NCBI RefSeq assembly: GCF_910592395.1
Contig: NC_088314.1
Span: 14,444,001-14,508,000 of the forward strand
Reading direction: 5' to 3'
DNA: 64,000 bases
Source: Lineus longissimus
Taxonomy: Eukaryota > Nemertea > Pilidiophora > Heteronemertea > Lineidae
A program made the translations under genes and the position numbers. The notes beneath the pieces were generated by a model that did not search any database, was not told where the DNA came from, and saw only the letters and a program-made list of their open reading frames with translations. Positions 44,389-56,287 of this stretch are shown piece by piece; position 1 is the stretch's first letter, and every line of letters begins with the position of its first letter.

Positions 44389-44994
44389 TTACAAAATTTT
44401 AAAATCAAACGGTTGTGTTCTGCGCAGTACAAGTCGTTTTCCGCTATCAATCTGTTCAAGAACTGCAGGTTTTTCGCTCATAGGGATACAACGATTTTCT
44501 TTAAACACTTGATCCAGAGAACATTGATCATTCAACGTACGGATCACCATATGCTTACAATTGTCTCTAAAATCTTTGCAAATCGCATTATATTTTTGAG
44601 TTAAGAGCCAAACTGATAAACCAAAATGTCTTCCAGAAAAGGCTAATTCAGTGAGTTTGGTGGATTTATTTTTTGCATCCCAATGGTTCGCACAATCATC
44701 AATAATAAATAAAGTTTGTTCCTGTTCATCTTTAAACATGTCAATGGCATGTTCTAAACATTGATTTAAATTTTCTTGCACACGTTGAGGAGGATAAATA
44801 AAAATAGAATCATCGTGTTCGATCCAAGATCTGACACGATAGGTTTTATTCATATCAATGGTAGGGCAAAAGATAAGGATGAAATCAAATTTTTTCTGAA
44901 ATTCTTTTTCAAGAAGATCTAGTATAAAATAGGTTTTCCCACAGTCAGTCATTCCGGACACTAACATATTGAATGGAACATCACAATAATTCAT
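44389..44994 (-). CDS. Polinton packaging ATPase (A32/FtsK-HerA type)
   Basis: 201 residues. Walker A GMTDCGKT at residues 14-21, Walker B TLFIIDDC at about 94-101, followed by the SGRHFGLSVWLLTQ segment (119-133) whose glutamine acts as the sensor in A32-like ATPases. Its expected job is to drive DNA into the capsid. ATG directly follows GTAAAATAA. No lesion is visible, and it is one of the few intact core genes. Length agrees with Polinton ATPases. The capsid gene lies just upstream on the same strand. Confidence 0.9.
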   Translation of the reverse strand: MNYCDVPFNMLVSGMTDCGKTYFILDLLEKEFQKKFDFILIFCPTIDMNKTYRVRSWIEHDDSIFIYPPQRVQENLNQCLEHAIDMFKDEQEQTLFIIDDCANHWDAKNKSTKLTELAFSGRHFGLSVWLLTQKYNAICKDFRDNCKHMVIRTLNDQCSLDQVFKENRCIPMSEKPAVLEQIDSGKRLVLRRTQPFDFKIL

Positions 44995-45006
44995 TTATTT
45001 TACGCA

Positions 45007-46223
45007 TTAATGTACAATGCCTTTCACTTTCATATTTTCAAGTCCTACCAAACCATCTGCTACAATATAGACTAGCATATCATATTCTGTGTCAGAATTT
45101 CTGCTGAGTTCAAGTTGTAAACCATGTTTGATATTACTCATGGCTGTTCCTGATCCATGCACAGTGTTATCTTCTGTACTTCTCAGATCAATCCACAAGC
45201 CATATTTTTGTTTGTCGTAGAATTTTTCTACATCCATCATACATTCTTCCGTTTGTTTAAGATCTTCCGTCATATAATGTCGTTTGACCTCATCAAACTA
45301 ATTATAGGCTTTCAACCCTGATTTGAATATACAATGAGATATTCCTTCTGAAGTAATGGTCACATTAGTGATGTCAGGATTTGAAAACTTGTTTTTTCAG
45401 AATCATAGTCACTAAATGTTTTTTGGAAAAATAATAGAATACCTTTTGTAGAAGCACGATTGACATCTACATTGATATTCACCCGTTTATTCGTGCCAAT
45501 TGATTCTGTTTTCAAAAGATGGATGTCTTCAAACATAAATCTCATCTCAGAGTTATAAACAGATTCAATGGTTTCAGCCAGGACATCTGAGGTGACTGTT
45601 TCATATTCAAGCTGAATATCCGTCACAGCATAGGTTTTATTCGTAGCCGTTCCTGCTACTACATATTTAGCCTCATTGAATTTGATATTATACTCAATGG
45701 ATTCCAAAATCGCTGAGGGATAAAAGGGGGTATGGGAATCAAATAGTTCTGATTCAATGGGAATGCAGTAACGATCCTCAAAAGCGGTTTTAATGCCATC
45801 TTTTCTCTGATCTTTCACAACCCCTTGTTGTACACGATTTTTTCGCTGTTTTTCGGTGAGCCAAAAATCCTTGAAGGTGTTGTAGATGAAGGCTTTATCC
45901 ACCTCACTCATGGTTTTTCCACCCAATTTTGTGGTGATTCTTTCTACAATGTTTCTACCCACATTGGCTACAAAAGAAGCAGCAGCTGCATTGGCTGCAT
46001 TACTTGCTTTTGACGTGGTAGAAAGTTTAAACGTGAGTTTCATGCTTTCAGGGACAATCACTTGTCCTTTTTCAAGCTTTGGAATTTTCACATAATATGT
46101 TTCTCCTGGATTGACAGCATTAGGATTATGAGTGATCACCTCATAATTCCGTTTGGCTTTTAAGCCTTTGGGATACTTGTCTGATCTGTAAGGATCAAGA
46201 TAACGTCCATAAGAAGTTTCCAT
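45007..46223 (-). pseudogene. Polinton major capsid protein (double jelly-roll), broken
   Basis: ATG at 46223, directly after TTAAATAA. The first 280 residues match the conserved Polinton capsid pattern (N-terminal SYGRYLDPYRSDKYP, a VNPGETYYVKIPKL strand, GRNIVERITTKLGG). Near 45388 the frame shifts by one base, and about 25 codons further an in-frame TAG at 45298-45300 interrupts again. The C-terminal part (45007-45273) then runs to its natural end. Total length about 405 residues, normal for the family. A capsid cannot be made from this copy without suppression of both lesions. Confidence 0.85.
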
Positions 46224-46257
46224 TTATTTAACAGGGGAAAAATTTTTTATAAAATAA

Positions 46258-46560
46258 ATGACTAACCTGTGTACGATTAAGTTTAACGTGAAACCCGATG
46301 ACATTATTGTACTAGAAAATGACATTAAAGAACTTAAACAAAAAATTAACACTTTAGAAGCATCCTCATTAAAAGATGACATTAATGCAAACTTTCAAGG
46401 TTTGCAAAATTGGTTGAATCGATTGGGAGGATATCTTCATGTAAGTCTTCCTGAACATGGTTTTAAAAATGTTCCCATTAATATAAATTTAGCACCTGCA
46501 TTATGGTTAAGTAACATGGTTATAATAAGATTGAGTAACATGGTTATAATATTTCGTTAG
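46258..46560 (+). CDS. Polinton hypothetical coiled-coil protein
   Basis: 100 residues, divergent from the capsid gene with only 34 bp between the two ATGs. The ATG follows TTTTTTATAAAATAA. Residues about 15-40 form a short coiled coil (VLENDIKELKQKINTLEASS). The last 20 codons are a local duplication (SNMVII twice), which may have altered the natural C-terminus. Function unknown. Confidence 0.6.
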   Translation: MTNLCTIKFNVKPDDIIVLENDIKELKQKINTLEASSLKDDINANFQGLQNWLNRLGGYLHVSLPEHGFKNVPININLAPALWLSNMVIIRLSNMVIIFR

Positions 46561-46572
46561 ATTATAAACATC

Positions 46573-47560
46573 TTACTTTTTTCTCAATCGTGAGTCCATT
46601 ATATTTTCAGGATCTAATCCTTCTTTATGTTGAATGATCTTTTCAATTTTTATGTCTTTATCCACACCATTTTCTTGTATGTCTTCAAAATCCTTTGTTA
46701 TTTTTTGTAAGGCATCTAATCTGACTCTAGAATCATCATTCAATTGTGCATGTATTCCTTCAATACTTTTTATGGTGTAGGTTTTCAACGTCCAGATTCT
46801 TTTAAACCCTTTGGTAAAGAGAGGTTTCTTTAATTTTTTCCTCACAAGGTCACCCATCTTAAACGGTTGTTCCACTGGCATACTTTTCTCTACATTGAGT
46901 GCAACTAATTCTGTCTCATGTTCATTCGCTTCCTGTGGTGTATATCCTAAAATACCTCTATGAGGTGAATGATTGTAGGCATACAGATAATCATCCAGTT
47001 GATTCACCCATACCACTGAATTTCGTTCTGTAAAATATTTTTTCTTTCATGGTTCTGCAAAGTCTATCAATTAAACCTAGCGCATTATGATCTCCTATGG
47101 CCACTGTATCATGTTTTATCTTTAATTCTTTTAAAAGATCTTGTACCGGTTTATTCAGAAATTCATTTCCAGAATCTGTAATAATTAATTCGATGTCACC
47201 AGAGTCTGTGTGAATCTCCTCAAACCCTTTTTTCACTTCAAATTTTGTTTTATTTTTCAACGCAGAAGCGTATGCTTTCCTAGTAAATGTATCAATAGCA
47301 AGTAAAATCCACTTATAACCTTTATTTTGTCTTGAATAATTTGTGAGGTCAAGAAGATCCATAAACGATAATGCATTTTCACGATAGGCTATAATATGTC
47401 CTTGGATTTGTTTTCTAGATTTTTTATGGAGTTGAAAACTTTTTTGTGATTTTACAAATTGATCCACATCCTCAAATGTTACATGAGGATCAATTTTTTT
47501 CATAATGCTATAAAATTTAATAATGCTTGGATACTTGTATTTTTTATAGACGTCTTCCAT
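46573..47560 (-). pseudogene. Polinton integrase (retroviral type), frameshifted
   Basis: ATG at 47560 after TATAAAATTA. The rve core shows LLDLTNY (first Asp), ITDSGNEF (second Asp) and, 35 residues later, an Asp in GLIDRL where DDE integrases have Glu. A one-base shift in an A6 run near 47040 moves the rest into another frame (46573-47016), which carries the family C-terminal region (HSPHRGILGYTPQEAN, then an SH3/chromo-like basic part). It would integrate the element by cut-and-paste strand transfer. Dead through the frameshift; whether Asp at the third position is ancestral or a lesion is unclear. Confidence 0.85.
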
Positions 47561-48362
47561 TAATTTTATAAAAAATACTGCAATAACAATGCAAGTGCTA
47601 CTAAACTTGTTGTAAAATTTGTATGAGTTGTTTTAGGTTGTACCATAGGTTGTGGTGTTGGTGTTGGTGTTGGTGTTGGAATGGGTGTTATAGTTGTTTT
47701 TGGTGTTGGTGTTGGTGTTGGTGTTATAGTTGTTTTTGACACACTCGCCGCACTCGCTGCGCTCGTCGCTAGCGCTTGTCGCTTTTTTCTAACATTGATA
47801 TGCGTGTTGATACCAAAATTTGTATTTTCTGTGGCAGTTAACAGAGAATTATTATACCCTTCAATCGTACCAATATGTAAACGCATATGACTCGGTACAA
47901 GTTGTAACCCTAAACCTACAGCAAAATCTAATCGTGAACCTACTTTTTCTAAGGCATTCGCATACGATTGTTTAGATCGAATTAAAATACTAGCAGTCTG
48001 AAATGTTTTTATGGAATCGACTAACGTTTGATCTTGAATCGCATCTTCCACTAAAATTCCAAACTGTTTTTGTGCATCTAAGGATTCTAAAATATCTCGC
48101 CTGATCATGGTTTGTGCACCAAGAATGCAATACACATACGTTCTAATCGATTCATTGATCCTACTCATGCCTGCTTTGGTTAATCCTTGACCATCTAAAG
48201 CGATGAAATTGGTCCAATCGTCTGAATAAATGAAAGATAATGTATCAATATAAAGTCTATGATGATCTGCATACACATACCCTTTTTTGTCTGCATTAAA
48301 CGGAAACTTACTAGGATCTCTTAAATAATAGGATCCATTATCCATCATAATATCTAATGCTT

Positions 48363-49703
48363 GATTTTAAAGCGTCAAAAAGCAAAGAGGTCATATTTCA
48401 CTCTCCTCGTAAAACTATCAATAACCATCCACCTCTGTCTTTGGGTACGGGAGTTATTCCAAGGGGCGCATTCCATAAGCACCTTGGTGTTACACTTGAT
48501 GAGTGTTTGACTTTTAGCATGCACATCAACAATATTGTAGTAAAATGTAACAACATGTTAAATCCACTGAATGCTTTGAAGTTTACGGTTCAATCAAGGC
48601 ATCTTGAACGCATGTATCTATCATTTATATTACCTCATCTTGAATATGGATCTATTATTATTGACTTTACCAATCAGGGTCTACTTTCTCAATTAGATAA
48701 AATCCATTATAGGGGTGCCATTATAGTCAGTGGTTGTATTCATGGGACTAACACCCAAAAGGTTTTAAAATGTTTGGATTGGATGTCACTTTCTGCTCGG
48801 CGTAGGGAAAAAAGATTGGTGCTTATGTATGAGGTACAACACAATTTGGTACCATGTTATGTCAATGAAATCTTTGACATTTATCGTAATCGGGCGCCTC
48901 CTGGCCGTTTAAGGACTCAGCGAGACTATGTACTTCCCCCTAGATCATCTGCAAGATTTAGCAAGTCAACTGTGCCATGTGTAATTAGAGATTGGGAGTC
49001 TGTGCCTGTCAATATAAAAAACTGCTTCTCAAGAAACTCATTTAAATACAATATCCGAATTTTTCTGAGAGGTAAACATAACCTTCTTACTTCTACAAAA
49101 TTGGCTCTTACTCGTAAAAATGAACTTTCACTCAATAGGACAAGGTGTGACTTAGTTTTTCGGTGTCACTTTTATTCCCACAATTTTACCAACGTTTTAA
49201 GTCCATCTTGTGATTGCGGGGCTCACTCCCAATCTACTAAACACCTTCTCTTTAATTGCCCTTTATTAAATGATTTACGTAACGATTTCTTGAATGATCC
49301 TGGTTTGCTGCCACACCTTACTTCTGTTAGGTTTTTCAATCTTCGTGTTGATGAGAGGCTCCATTTTCTTCTTAATGGTCAATTTTCATTGGACCTTACT
49401 TCAAACAGGCTTGTTGTAGAAAAAACAGCCACTTTTCTCAGTAATATTATCGCCTTTTCTGGTAACTAGTGCCAGATCAATTGAACCCCTCATCAATCAC
49501 TACCTTTGTACAAACTATAACTATTTGTGTTACTTTACCTTTACTTGCATCCCTTTCTTTCCATTCAAAGTACCTTATCTTGATTCAACTTGTTCTTTGT
49601 ATACCATTGTAACCAGGGCTATTAATGCTTTCAGCCTAAGCCCTGGCAATTGTCTCAATATGTAATTTTGTTTATTTGGATTTAATAAATAATAATAATA
49701 ATA
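48363..49703 (+). mobile_element. 5'-truncated LINE inside the Polinton
   Basis: Flanked by the 14-bp duplication AATATCTAATGCTT (48349-48362 and 49704-49717) and ending in (AAT)n. It carries the last part of ORF2: the end of RT (LGVTLDECLTFSMHIN, LPHLEYGSIIIDF) and a C-terminal Cys/His motif CDCGAHSQSTKHLLFNCP, with stop at 49467-49469. The reading frame is intact over 365 codons, so the insertion is young. Clade uncertain (CR1/I-like by the C-terminal motif). Confidence 0.9.
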
Positions 49704-50014
49704 AATATCTAATGCTTTCATTTTTCCGTGATGAAAATAATTAAAATCAACCGAACCAAATTCAAGCTTTAAATTTTCATACGCCTGCTTATGATAGGGA
49801 TTCTTTTTTGAATTAAAATCAGGATTTCCTGGTAAAGGGATTTTAAGTTGATGTAAAATTTTTCGAAGGGTAAAGTAGACATGAAATCTAAAGATACTTT
49901 GTACTAAAGGATCCTGATGATTAATATGATTATGCCATGATACACCACAGCCAGACGTGGCGCAACATAGTGCAAATTTAAATTGGTTTTCCCAGTTATC
50001 CATGGTTGCATTTT

Positions 50015-50067
50015 TTAGCTCACCTCTTAGCAGAGGTGAGCTTATCCCATACCGTGGCGTCCGTCGT

Positions 50068-50144
<77 letters not shown>

Positions 50145-51183
50145 CGTCGTCCGTTAGCAGGGCACGTTTCGTAACTGTTAGAGCTATTGAGTTGAAACTT
50201 GGTACACATGTACCCTTATGTAATGACACCTGGGAGACCAAGTTTCGGTCCAATTCGTTTCATGGTTTGGCCACCAGGGGGACAAACGTTAAAAGTGAAA
50301 ATATGCAATATCTCCCTTAATAGTAGTCGGGAAATTTTGAAAAAAATATGGTAGGTACTTCTAGCAAAGGTGCATCATATATCGTCCGGGTTTTTGATTT
50401 GACCTCCTTTTCAAGGTCACAGAGGTCAAATGGTGTAAATTAGCCGTTAGGATGTAACGATGGCACGTTTCTAAACTGCAATGACTACTGATACCAAATT
50501 TGGTACACATTTACCCCTTAGTCAGGTGATCTCAGGGACCAAAGTTTGGTCCAATATGATTCACCACTTGACCACCAGGGGGCAAAATCCAAAAACCTTA
50601 AAAATGTGATTATTCCTTAACTTCTTGCCCGATTGCCACCAATTTGATATCATGGGTACATCTAACCACCATACAGTATATGTCACACAGGTTTTTAATT
50701 TGACCTTCTTGTCAAGGTCACAGAGGTCAAATGGCGTAAATTCGCCGTCAGGCCGTAACTATGGCACGTTTCTTAACTGTAATGACTATTGATCACAAAT
50801 TAAGTACACATGTACCCCTTGGTCAGGTGATCTCAGGTACCGAAGTTTGGTGCGATCTGATTTGCCGTTTGGCCTCCAGGGAGGGGGCCAAATCCTAAAT
50901 TCTTCAAAATGCCATTATTCCTAGTAATGACTTTCCCGATTGGCACCAATTTTATATCATAGGTACATCTAATTCTAACAACCATTCAATGTGTCACCCG
51001 GGGTCTTCTTTGATTTGACCTACTTTTCAAGGTCACAGAGGTCGAATGTACTGTAAATTGGCCATTTTGGGGAAATTGTAATTGCTTGGACCTACATCAA
51101 ACCTAACACTACATGACACAAGACCATGCTCTTTGTCCATCTTTCCTCCACATGAGGTGAGCACAATGGCCCTGGCCATTTCA
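50015..51183 (-). mobile_element. Helentron-like non-autonomous element, copy A
   Basis: On the minus strand it starts TGAAATGGCCAGGGCCATTG, holds three core units of about 300 bp, a (GAC)n tract (50065-50152 on the plus strand as GTC), and ends in the hairpin GCTCACCTC/GAGGTGAGC followed by AA. No target duplication; the target is an A run (TT on the other strand). Precise removal restores the interrupted Polinton frame. Nearly identical, in opposite orientation, to 57404-58540. Confidence 0.8.
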
Positions 51184-51405
51184 TTAAATACTCTTGTACT
51201 TGTGAATACTGTGAAAATATTCTTGGAGGAGTCTTATCAGGAAAAATATCAATCGTATCGTAGTTGAAACTTTGGACCATAGGTTGATGATCCACAGTAA
51301 TCTGTTGATGGATAAAAGGACCTTTGGTTAAAGAATTATTCTTATAGGTCAAAGGATACTTTACATTTGACTTATATTTTAAATAGGGTGGAAAGATCAT
51401 TTATT

Positions 51406-54400
51406 TTAACATTTTATTTTCCAACTTTTATAATGACCTAGAGCTAAGGTTGAAATACCATCAGCTTGAATCATCCTCTTATCATCGGCTGCATCTAATG
51501 CTACTTTGGTGACTTTTTCTGTGAAAAGTTGATAGTTTCGACTTCTAAAGACTGTCATTTGTTTTTCGATAGGAATTTTTTCCAACAACACTTGTTTGTA
51601 TTCTTCGAAAGTAATATCCTTGTCAATCACATTCTTCTTGACACCTTTGCATTTCTTAATTTGTTCTTGACCTTTTACATAGGAATACAATTTAGACCTT
51701 AAGCCTATAAATTCGCTGATTATATTTCCTGCTTCTTCATCCTTAAATTTCCCTATCACCTTTTTATTCGCGTCTGAAAACAGTGCATGATCTTTTGGAA
51801 AATTTGAAAAGTCATACAATTCTGCATCTTTTTGAAAGTCTTGGTACAGATCATGGGTTTCGATATGATAGACTAAAGAATCTGTATCTGTGTAGAGTAA
51901 TTTTGCTTTGTGTCCATACTTTTTCATCATATGATTATAGTGAAAATTGTACATGTGTTGTTTGGATAAATCTAAGATCGCTTGACCAATATAGATAGGT
52001 TTACACAGATAAATATATGATTTTTGACGTTGGACCATCACCAGATTTTCATCGAAAACTTTATGCGCACGATAGTTGCTTGAATTTACTAATTTTCTGA
52101 GTTCTTTAGCATTAGTAGCTAATGCAATATTTTCGCGTAGTCTCACATTTTCCATGGTTTTACCAAACACACTATTATTCATCAGCTTGAAGAAGTCTTT
52201 TTCAAAGTCATTTTTCGCTTTGGCTCTTAAGGTTGTGTTAAGGTTAATATACTGCTTCAAAAAGTCAGTTTCTTCGTATGAGATGCCTCTATGAATCTTT
52301 GTGAGTATTAACCCTTGTGTCAGATAAAATTTTAACATAGTATGATGAAGAATGTATTTTGTTTTGTGGTGTAAATTAGGGATTAATTTTCCATTCAAAT
52401 GCTCAGCTGCTAATGGATAATCATTATGAAGCTGATGAAGATGGTCTGGATATTCTAAATCAACCTCTAATGTGCAGGGGGTGTCTTGCCACTGGGAAAA
52501 GTCCTTCATCCATTTGAAATGTTGATACAGTAGTTTTTGATCCATAGCTACTCCATACAAGTTATTCGCATCCAAGTAGGAAATATAACTTGCAGGTTGT
52601 TTTTCATCATAGTCTTTCAGGAGTGGATTATTTGCTTTGGCATAGCGATGAGTAGCCATACACATTCCACCTCTAATTCCTTCTTCGAAAAACATGTACA
52701 TATCCGAGTCTGTTAAAAGTTCTAATTTAATGTTTGTCATTTTAAGCATCGCTTGCCATGATAATCCTGGTGAGGTGTAAAACCAGGCAGGATCTAATTT
52801 ATAATGCGTCATACACGTATTTCTGAAATTTTCTAGTATGTCTGAAAGTAATAGTACATCTGTTTCAAGGTAAATTTTATGGTAGTCTTCAAAGGTTTGA
52901 CAGTTGAACGCTTTCCACACATGTTGTGCATGTGCATACTGTTCATCTGAAATTTTTGTGTTGTTTAAGGTTGAATCAAATGCATGCTGTTTTGGTAATG
53001 TTGACTCTTTTAATGCTTTGAAGTCAGTTATAAATTCGTAGGGATAAAATCCCTTTTGATTCACCAAGTCAAATTTGTCTTTAAAATGATGCTTCAAATT
53101 TATCTTGTCGTTATCTGGTAAATTTTTCCCAAGGGTGTCTAAAGATGACTGCATTAACCTTTAAGAATCAAGGAAGCGAATTTCAATGGACTTTTCCTCT
53201 ACATCAATAAATTTACTGAAGGATATATAATTTTCAGAGTTTGACGCGATGACATTCAATCTTCCTTTTAATTCTGTCACAAATAAATGTGCATCATATC
53301 CTGAAAGATTGTGAAAATAAACAGGGATAAATTTAGGTTGACTGGGTGTATTTTTAAACATATAATTTGATGCAAGCATTGTACACAGTTCTTCAATTTT
53401 TTCTACAAAATGTGCTGCAATATTTACATCTTCATTTTCTTGCACATATGTATACATCCTATTTTTTTCTTGAATTTGTTCTTGATCAAATTGTACTTGA
53501 AATGCATAGCTGTTTGGAATATGTTCATGGGATTGAATGGTTTTTTAACCCAATTTTTTTTGTATGGGTTTTAAATAGGATTCAAAATCTGCTATGATTA
53601 TTATAGGATGTTTTACCATCGCATCAAATTTTTGAAATGCTAATGTATTTTTACCTTTTTTTGGCATTGAAATATTTGACATGTCATATTTTTTACAGTG
53701 TTCCATGTGTTCTTGAAATCGTTTGTCACGAAGTTCCTTTGTGCTTGCTGAAATAACTTTCAAACATCTGTAACAAATTTTAATTTCTCCATCATGTTTT
53801 GAATGGGATGCACTAACAAGTCTTGAGAAATGTTTGATCCATGCATAATGATAATTGGCATGATCAGAAATATCTTCTATTTTTTCATTTTCTATCATAC
53901 CATCCTCATGTTTGTAATAAAGCAGATTGATATATTTTTCATTCTCAACTATTTTATCTGAATTGTACACTGGTGAAATAACAAGGAAAGGTTTATTAGC
54001 TCCCTCCTTTAAAATATAGCTAAACACATTGATTGCAATCTCTGGATTATGTTTCTCAAACCTATCTATAACTTTTATTTTAACAGGATAGTCAAGATCT
54101 TTGAACATGTGATCAAACTCAGGTTTGTTATAATTTGAAACGCGTTCTGCGTTTTTCTCCAAGTTTAAAAGAGCAGATTCAACTGCATATCTAAAACACT
54201 TCTGATCTTGATTTTTAACATTAATGATCGCTTTTTTAGCCTTGATTTGAGTTGGAAGCTCAATGTAACTCGAACCTCCGAGCGGTTGGTACTTTACAGT
54301 GTGGACATCTAATTTAGTGATTTCTACAAATTTCCAATTACTTCCTTTTTGAATGAGATTTTTCAACTCTTTTAAAATATTTTCAATCATTTGTGGATAA

Positions 54401-55180
54401 TTCAGGTCTTCTTTGTAACCTATGATATGTCGTGATCTTAATTCAAATTCTTGTTCTTGACCTTTACGCTTCATTAAAATGTGTAAAATAATGGTAATTT
54501 TTAAACTGCTCTTCTGTGATTCTTCTTTAATTTTATCTTGTAAAGTGGTTTCAACTTTCTCAAGAAACGGCTGTATCCCAATTTTAGGCAAACCGTTCAT
54601 TCTATAATGGTTTGCAAAACCTTTAAAGGCTGACTTGTATTTTTTCAACTTTTTAAACCCTTCATGTTGTTCAATGAGATGTTCAAGGAAAGATTTTTCA
54701 TATTGGTTTTTACTTCGATACCAATTTCTTTCGCTTTTTGAATGAGATCATATTTTAGAATACGTTTAATTGGAGGTGTACTTAAAAGTTCTTTCAATTT
54801 TTGAATAGATAGATGATGGTAATTACGATACCCACCTGCTTTCGCTTGTGCTAGCAAAGGTTGTTTGATGGATAATTTCGGTTTGACTGGTTTAGGTTGA
54901 ATGTCTTGAACATTTATGTTCCCTAACATTTCATTCAGTTTTTCTTGAGGAATTTTTCTGATATTTTTAATTCCAACTCGTTGAGCCAACACCCTCTTTT
55001 CAATTTGTGTGTATTGTGAAATATTTTTTTCAATTTTCACTCCCTATTCCAAATATTAGGAATTGGTTGAAGTTTTTCTAACAATGTAGCTCTTGACAAA
55101 GAACCATAATTCTTAATCCTGTTTCTAAAGGCTAGAACCTTCAACTCATCTGTTGACAAATCAAAATTGTTAACAGGCAT
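51406..55180 (-). pseudogene. polB: Polinton protein-primed DNA polymerase B, broken
   Basis: ATG near 55180 follows TTTAAATAAACACA. The N-terminal region has SAP-like short helices. Exonuclease motifs: IIADFESYL (about 53590) and YFHNLSGYD (about 53310). Polymerase motifs: YLDANNLYG (about 52565), NNSVFGKTMENVR (about 52160) and YTDTDSL (about 51880), with a TPR2-like insertion between as in protein-primed enzymes. It would replicate the element. Lesions: frameshifts near 55045 and 54700, and in-frame TAA codons at 53545-53547 and 53161-53163, with otherwise clean frames. Total about 1,250 codons, normal length. Confidence 0.92.
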
Positions 55181-55292
55181 TGTGTTTATTTAAAGGAAAA
55201 TTTTTTTAATTAAGTTATGTTTGTTTGGTTATTTTTCACATAATTTATTTTAACTTTTATAGCTACAGAATAGTTATAAAAAATAAAAACAT

Positions 55293-55373
55293 ATGTCTCC
55301 TGTTAACAATTCAAAGTTTTCAACCGACGAACTGAAAGTGTTAGCCTTCAGAATGATAAATTTTAGATTCTAA
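55293..55373 (+). pseudogene. inverted scrap of the PolB N-terminus
   Basis: ATG at 55293 opens 26 codons whose first 20 (MSPVNNSKFSTDELKVLAFR) match the PolB start at 55180 and the duplicate at 55782, but on the opposite strand; the frame then ends. It marks a local rearrangement with three copies of one gene start within 500 bp. Confidence 0.75.
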
Positions 55374-55782
55374 AAGAAAGAGCGGTGTACAGGATGTTCA
55401 TGATTCTTAAACAAGATATACACTTGAGATTATTTAGACAATTTGTAAGTTTGTGGGGTTGTAAAATAGTTTGGAGCAGAATTTGACAGTGTGGATCAGG
55501 AGCAACCAGGATTCGACTAGGATGTTCTTGTAATTTTTTATCTAACTCAATCTTGGGAATTTTTCTGATATTTTTAATTCCGACTCGTTGAGCCAATACT
55601 CTCTTTTCAATTTGTGAGAGTTGTGAAATAGGTTTTTCAATCTTCACTTCCTCATTCCAAATATTAGGAATTGTTTGAAGTTTTCTAATCAATGTAGCTC
55701 TTGATAATGAGCCATAATTCTTAATCCTGTGTCTAAAGGCCAAAACCTTCAGCTCATCAGTCGAAAAATTTGAAGTTTCCAT
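55363..55782 (-). pseudogene. duplicated N-terminal part of PolB
   Basis: ATG at 55782 gives 139 residues. The first 90 (FSTDELKVLAFRHRIKNYG, LAQRVGIKNIRKIP) parallel the N-terminus of the polymerase gene at 55180-54900. The remainder (Cys/Leu-rich, about residues 92-139) has no counterpart there. It could be a separate small gene sharing the SAP-like module or, more likely, a partial tandem duplication. Confidence 0.6.
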
Positions 55783-55819
55783 TTTATATATGTAAAATGA
55801 AAATCTATTAGATTATCGT

Positions 55820-56164
55820 TTATTTTTTCAATAATAAATTAAGCATATCAGACCAATAATCCTTTCTAATCACATCCAGCGCTTGTTTATTCTCTTTTAT
55901 TTTTTCAATATAGACAAGTCTCAACATCATTTCTTTTGACCGTTTAACGGGAGGTTGTTCAAACACAATAGAAGACGTAATCTGTTGTACAAATAGACGA
56001 TGATCCTCTACCATTTCAAAAGGTGTATCGTCATAGAATAAATAAGGCTGCTTTATTTTAACATGAGAAGGAATTTCCCCAAACGCTAATTGTTCAAATA
56101 GACTTTTCCATTTGAAATGTTGAGTCCATTGACAACAAAATAAAAAATAATCATGTATTATCAT
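55820..56164 (-). CDS. Polinton hypothetical protein
   Basis: 114 residues from an ATG after TTAATATAAAAA. The aromatic-rich N-terminus (FLFCCQWTQHFKWKSLFEQL) is followed by a charged helical tail. Not recognised. It is the last minus-strand gene; the next gene runs the other way from 56288 across a short AT-rich interval with three copies of 'taataatttgaca'. Confidence 0.5.
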   Translation of the reverse strand: MIIHDYFLFCCQWTQHFKWKSLFEQLAFGEIPSHVKIKQPYLFYDDTPFEMVEDHRLFVQQITSSIVFEQPPVKRSKEMMLRLVYIEKIKENKQALDVIRKDYWSDMLNLLLKK

Positions 56165-56287
56165 TTTTTATATTAATGTTAATTTCTTAAATAACGATAA
56201 TAATTTGACAATAATAATGATAATAATTTGACAATAATAATGATAATAATTTGACAATAATAATGATAATTTATTTCTATAAAATAA

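Larger units (their letters stand above)
47566..51400 (-). pseudogene. Polinton structural/membrane-anchored protein split by two insertions
   Basis: Three blocks in one frame: 51400-51184 (ATG after GTTAAAATAA), 50014-49718, and 48348-47566. The gaps are a Helentron-like element and a 5'-truncated LINE; removing each restores the frame exactly. The last block ends with Thr/Pro repeats and a hydrophobic tail (SLVALALLLQYFL), resembling a stalk plus C-terminal anchor. The first two blocks hold CCATSGCGVSWHNH. About 440 residues in all. I do not know its function; it lies between the integrase and polymerase genes, and a virion role is possible but unproven. Confidence 0.65.

Noticed and set aside
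50006-50320. Poly-arginine/poly-serine open frames over (CGT)n, also at 58265-58606
   Set aside because: They are translations of the trinucleotide tract of a Helentron-like element and occur in several frames on both strands.
53161-53547. Stop-codon reassignment to explain in-frame TAA/TAG in PolB and capsid
   Set aside because: Other genes here use TAA and TAG as normal terminators and the same element has frameshifts, so decay is simpler.
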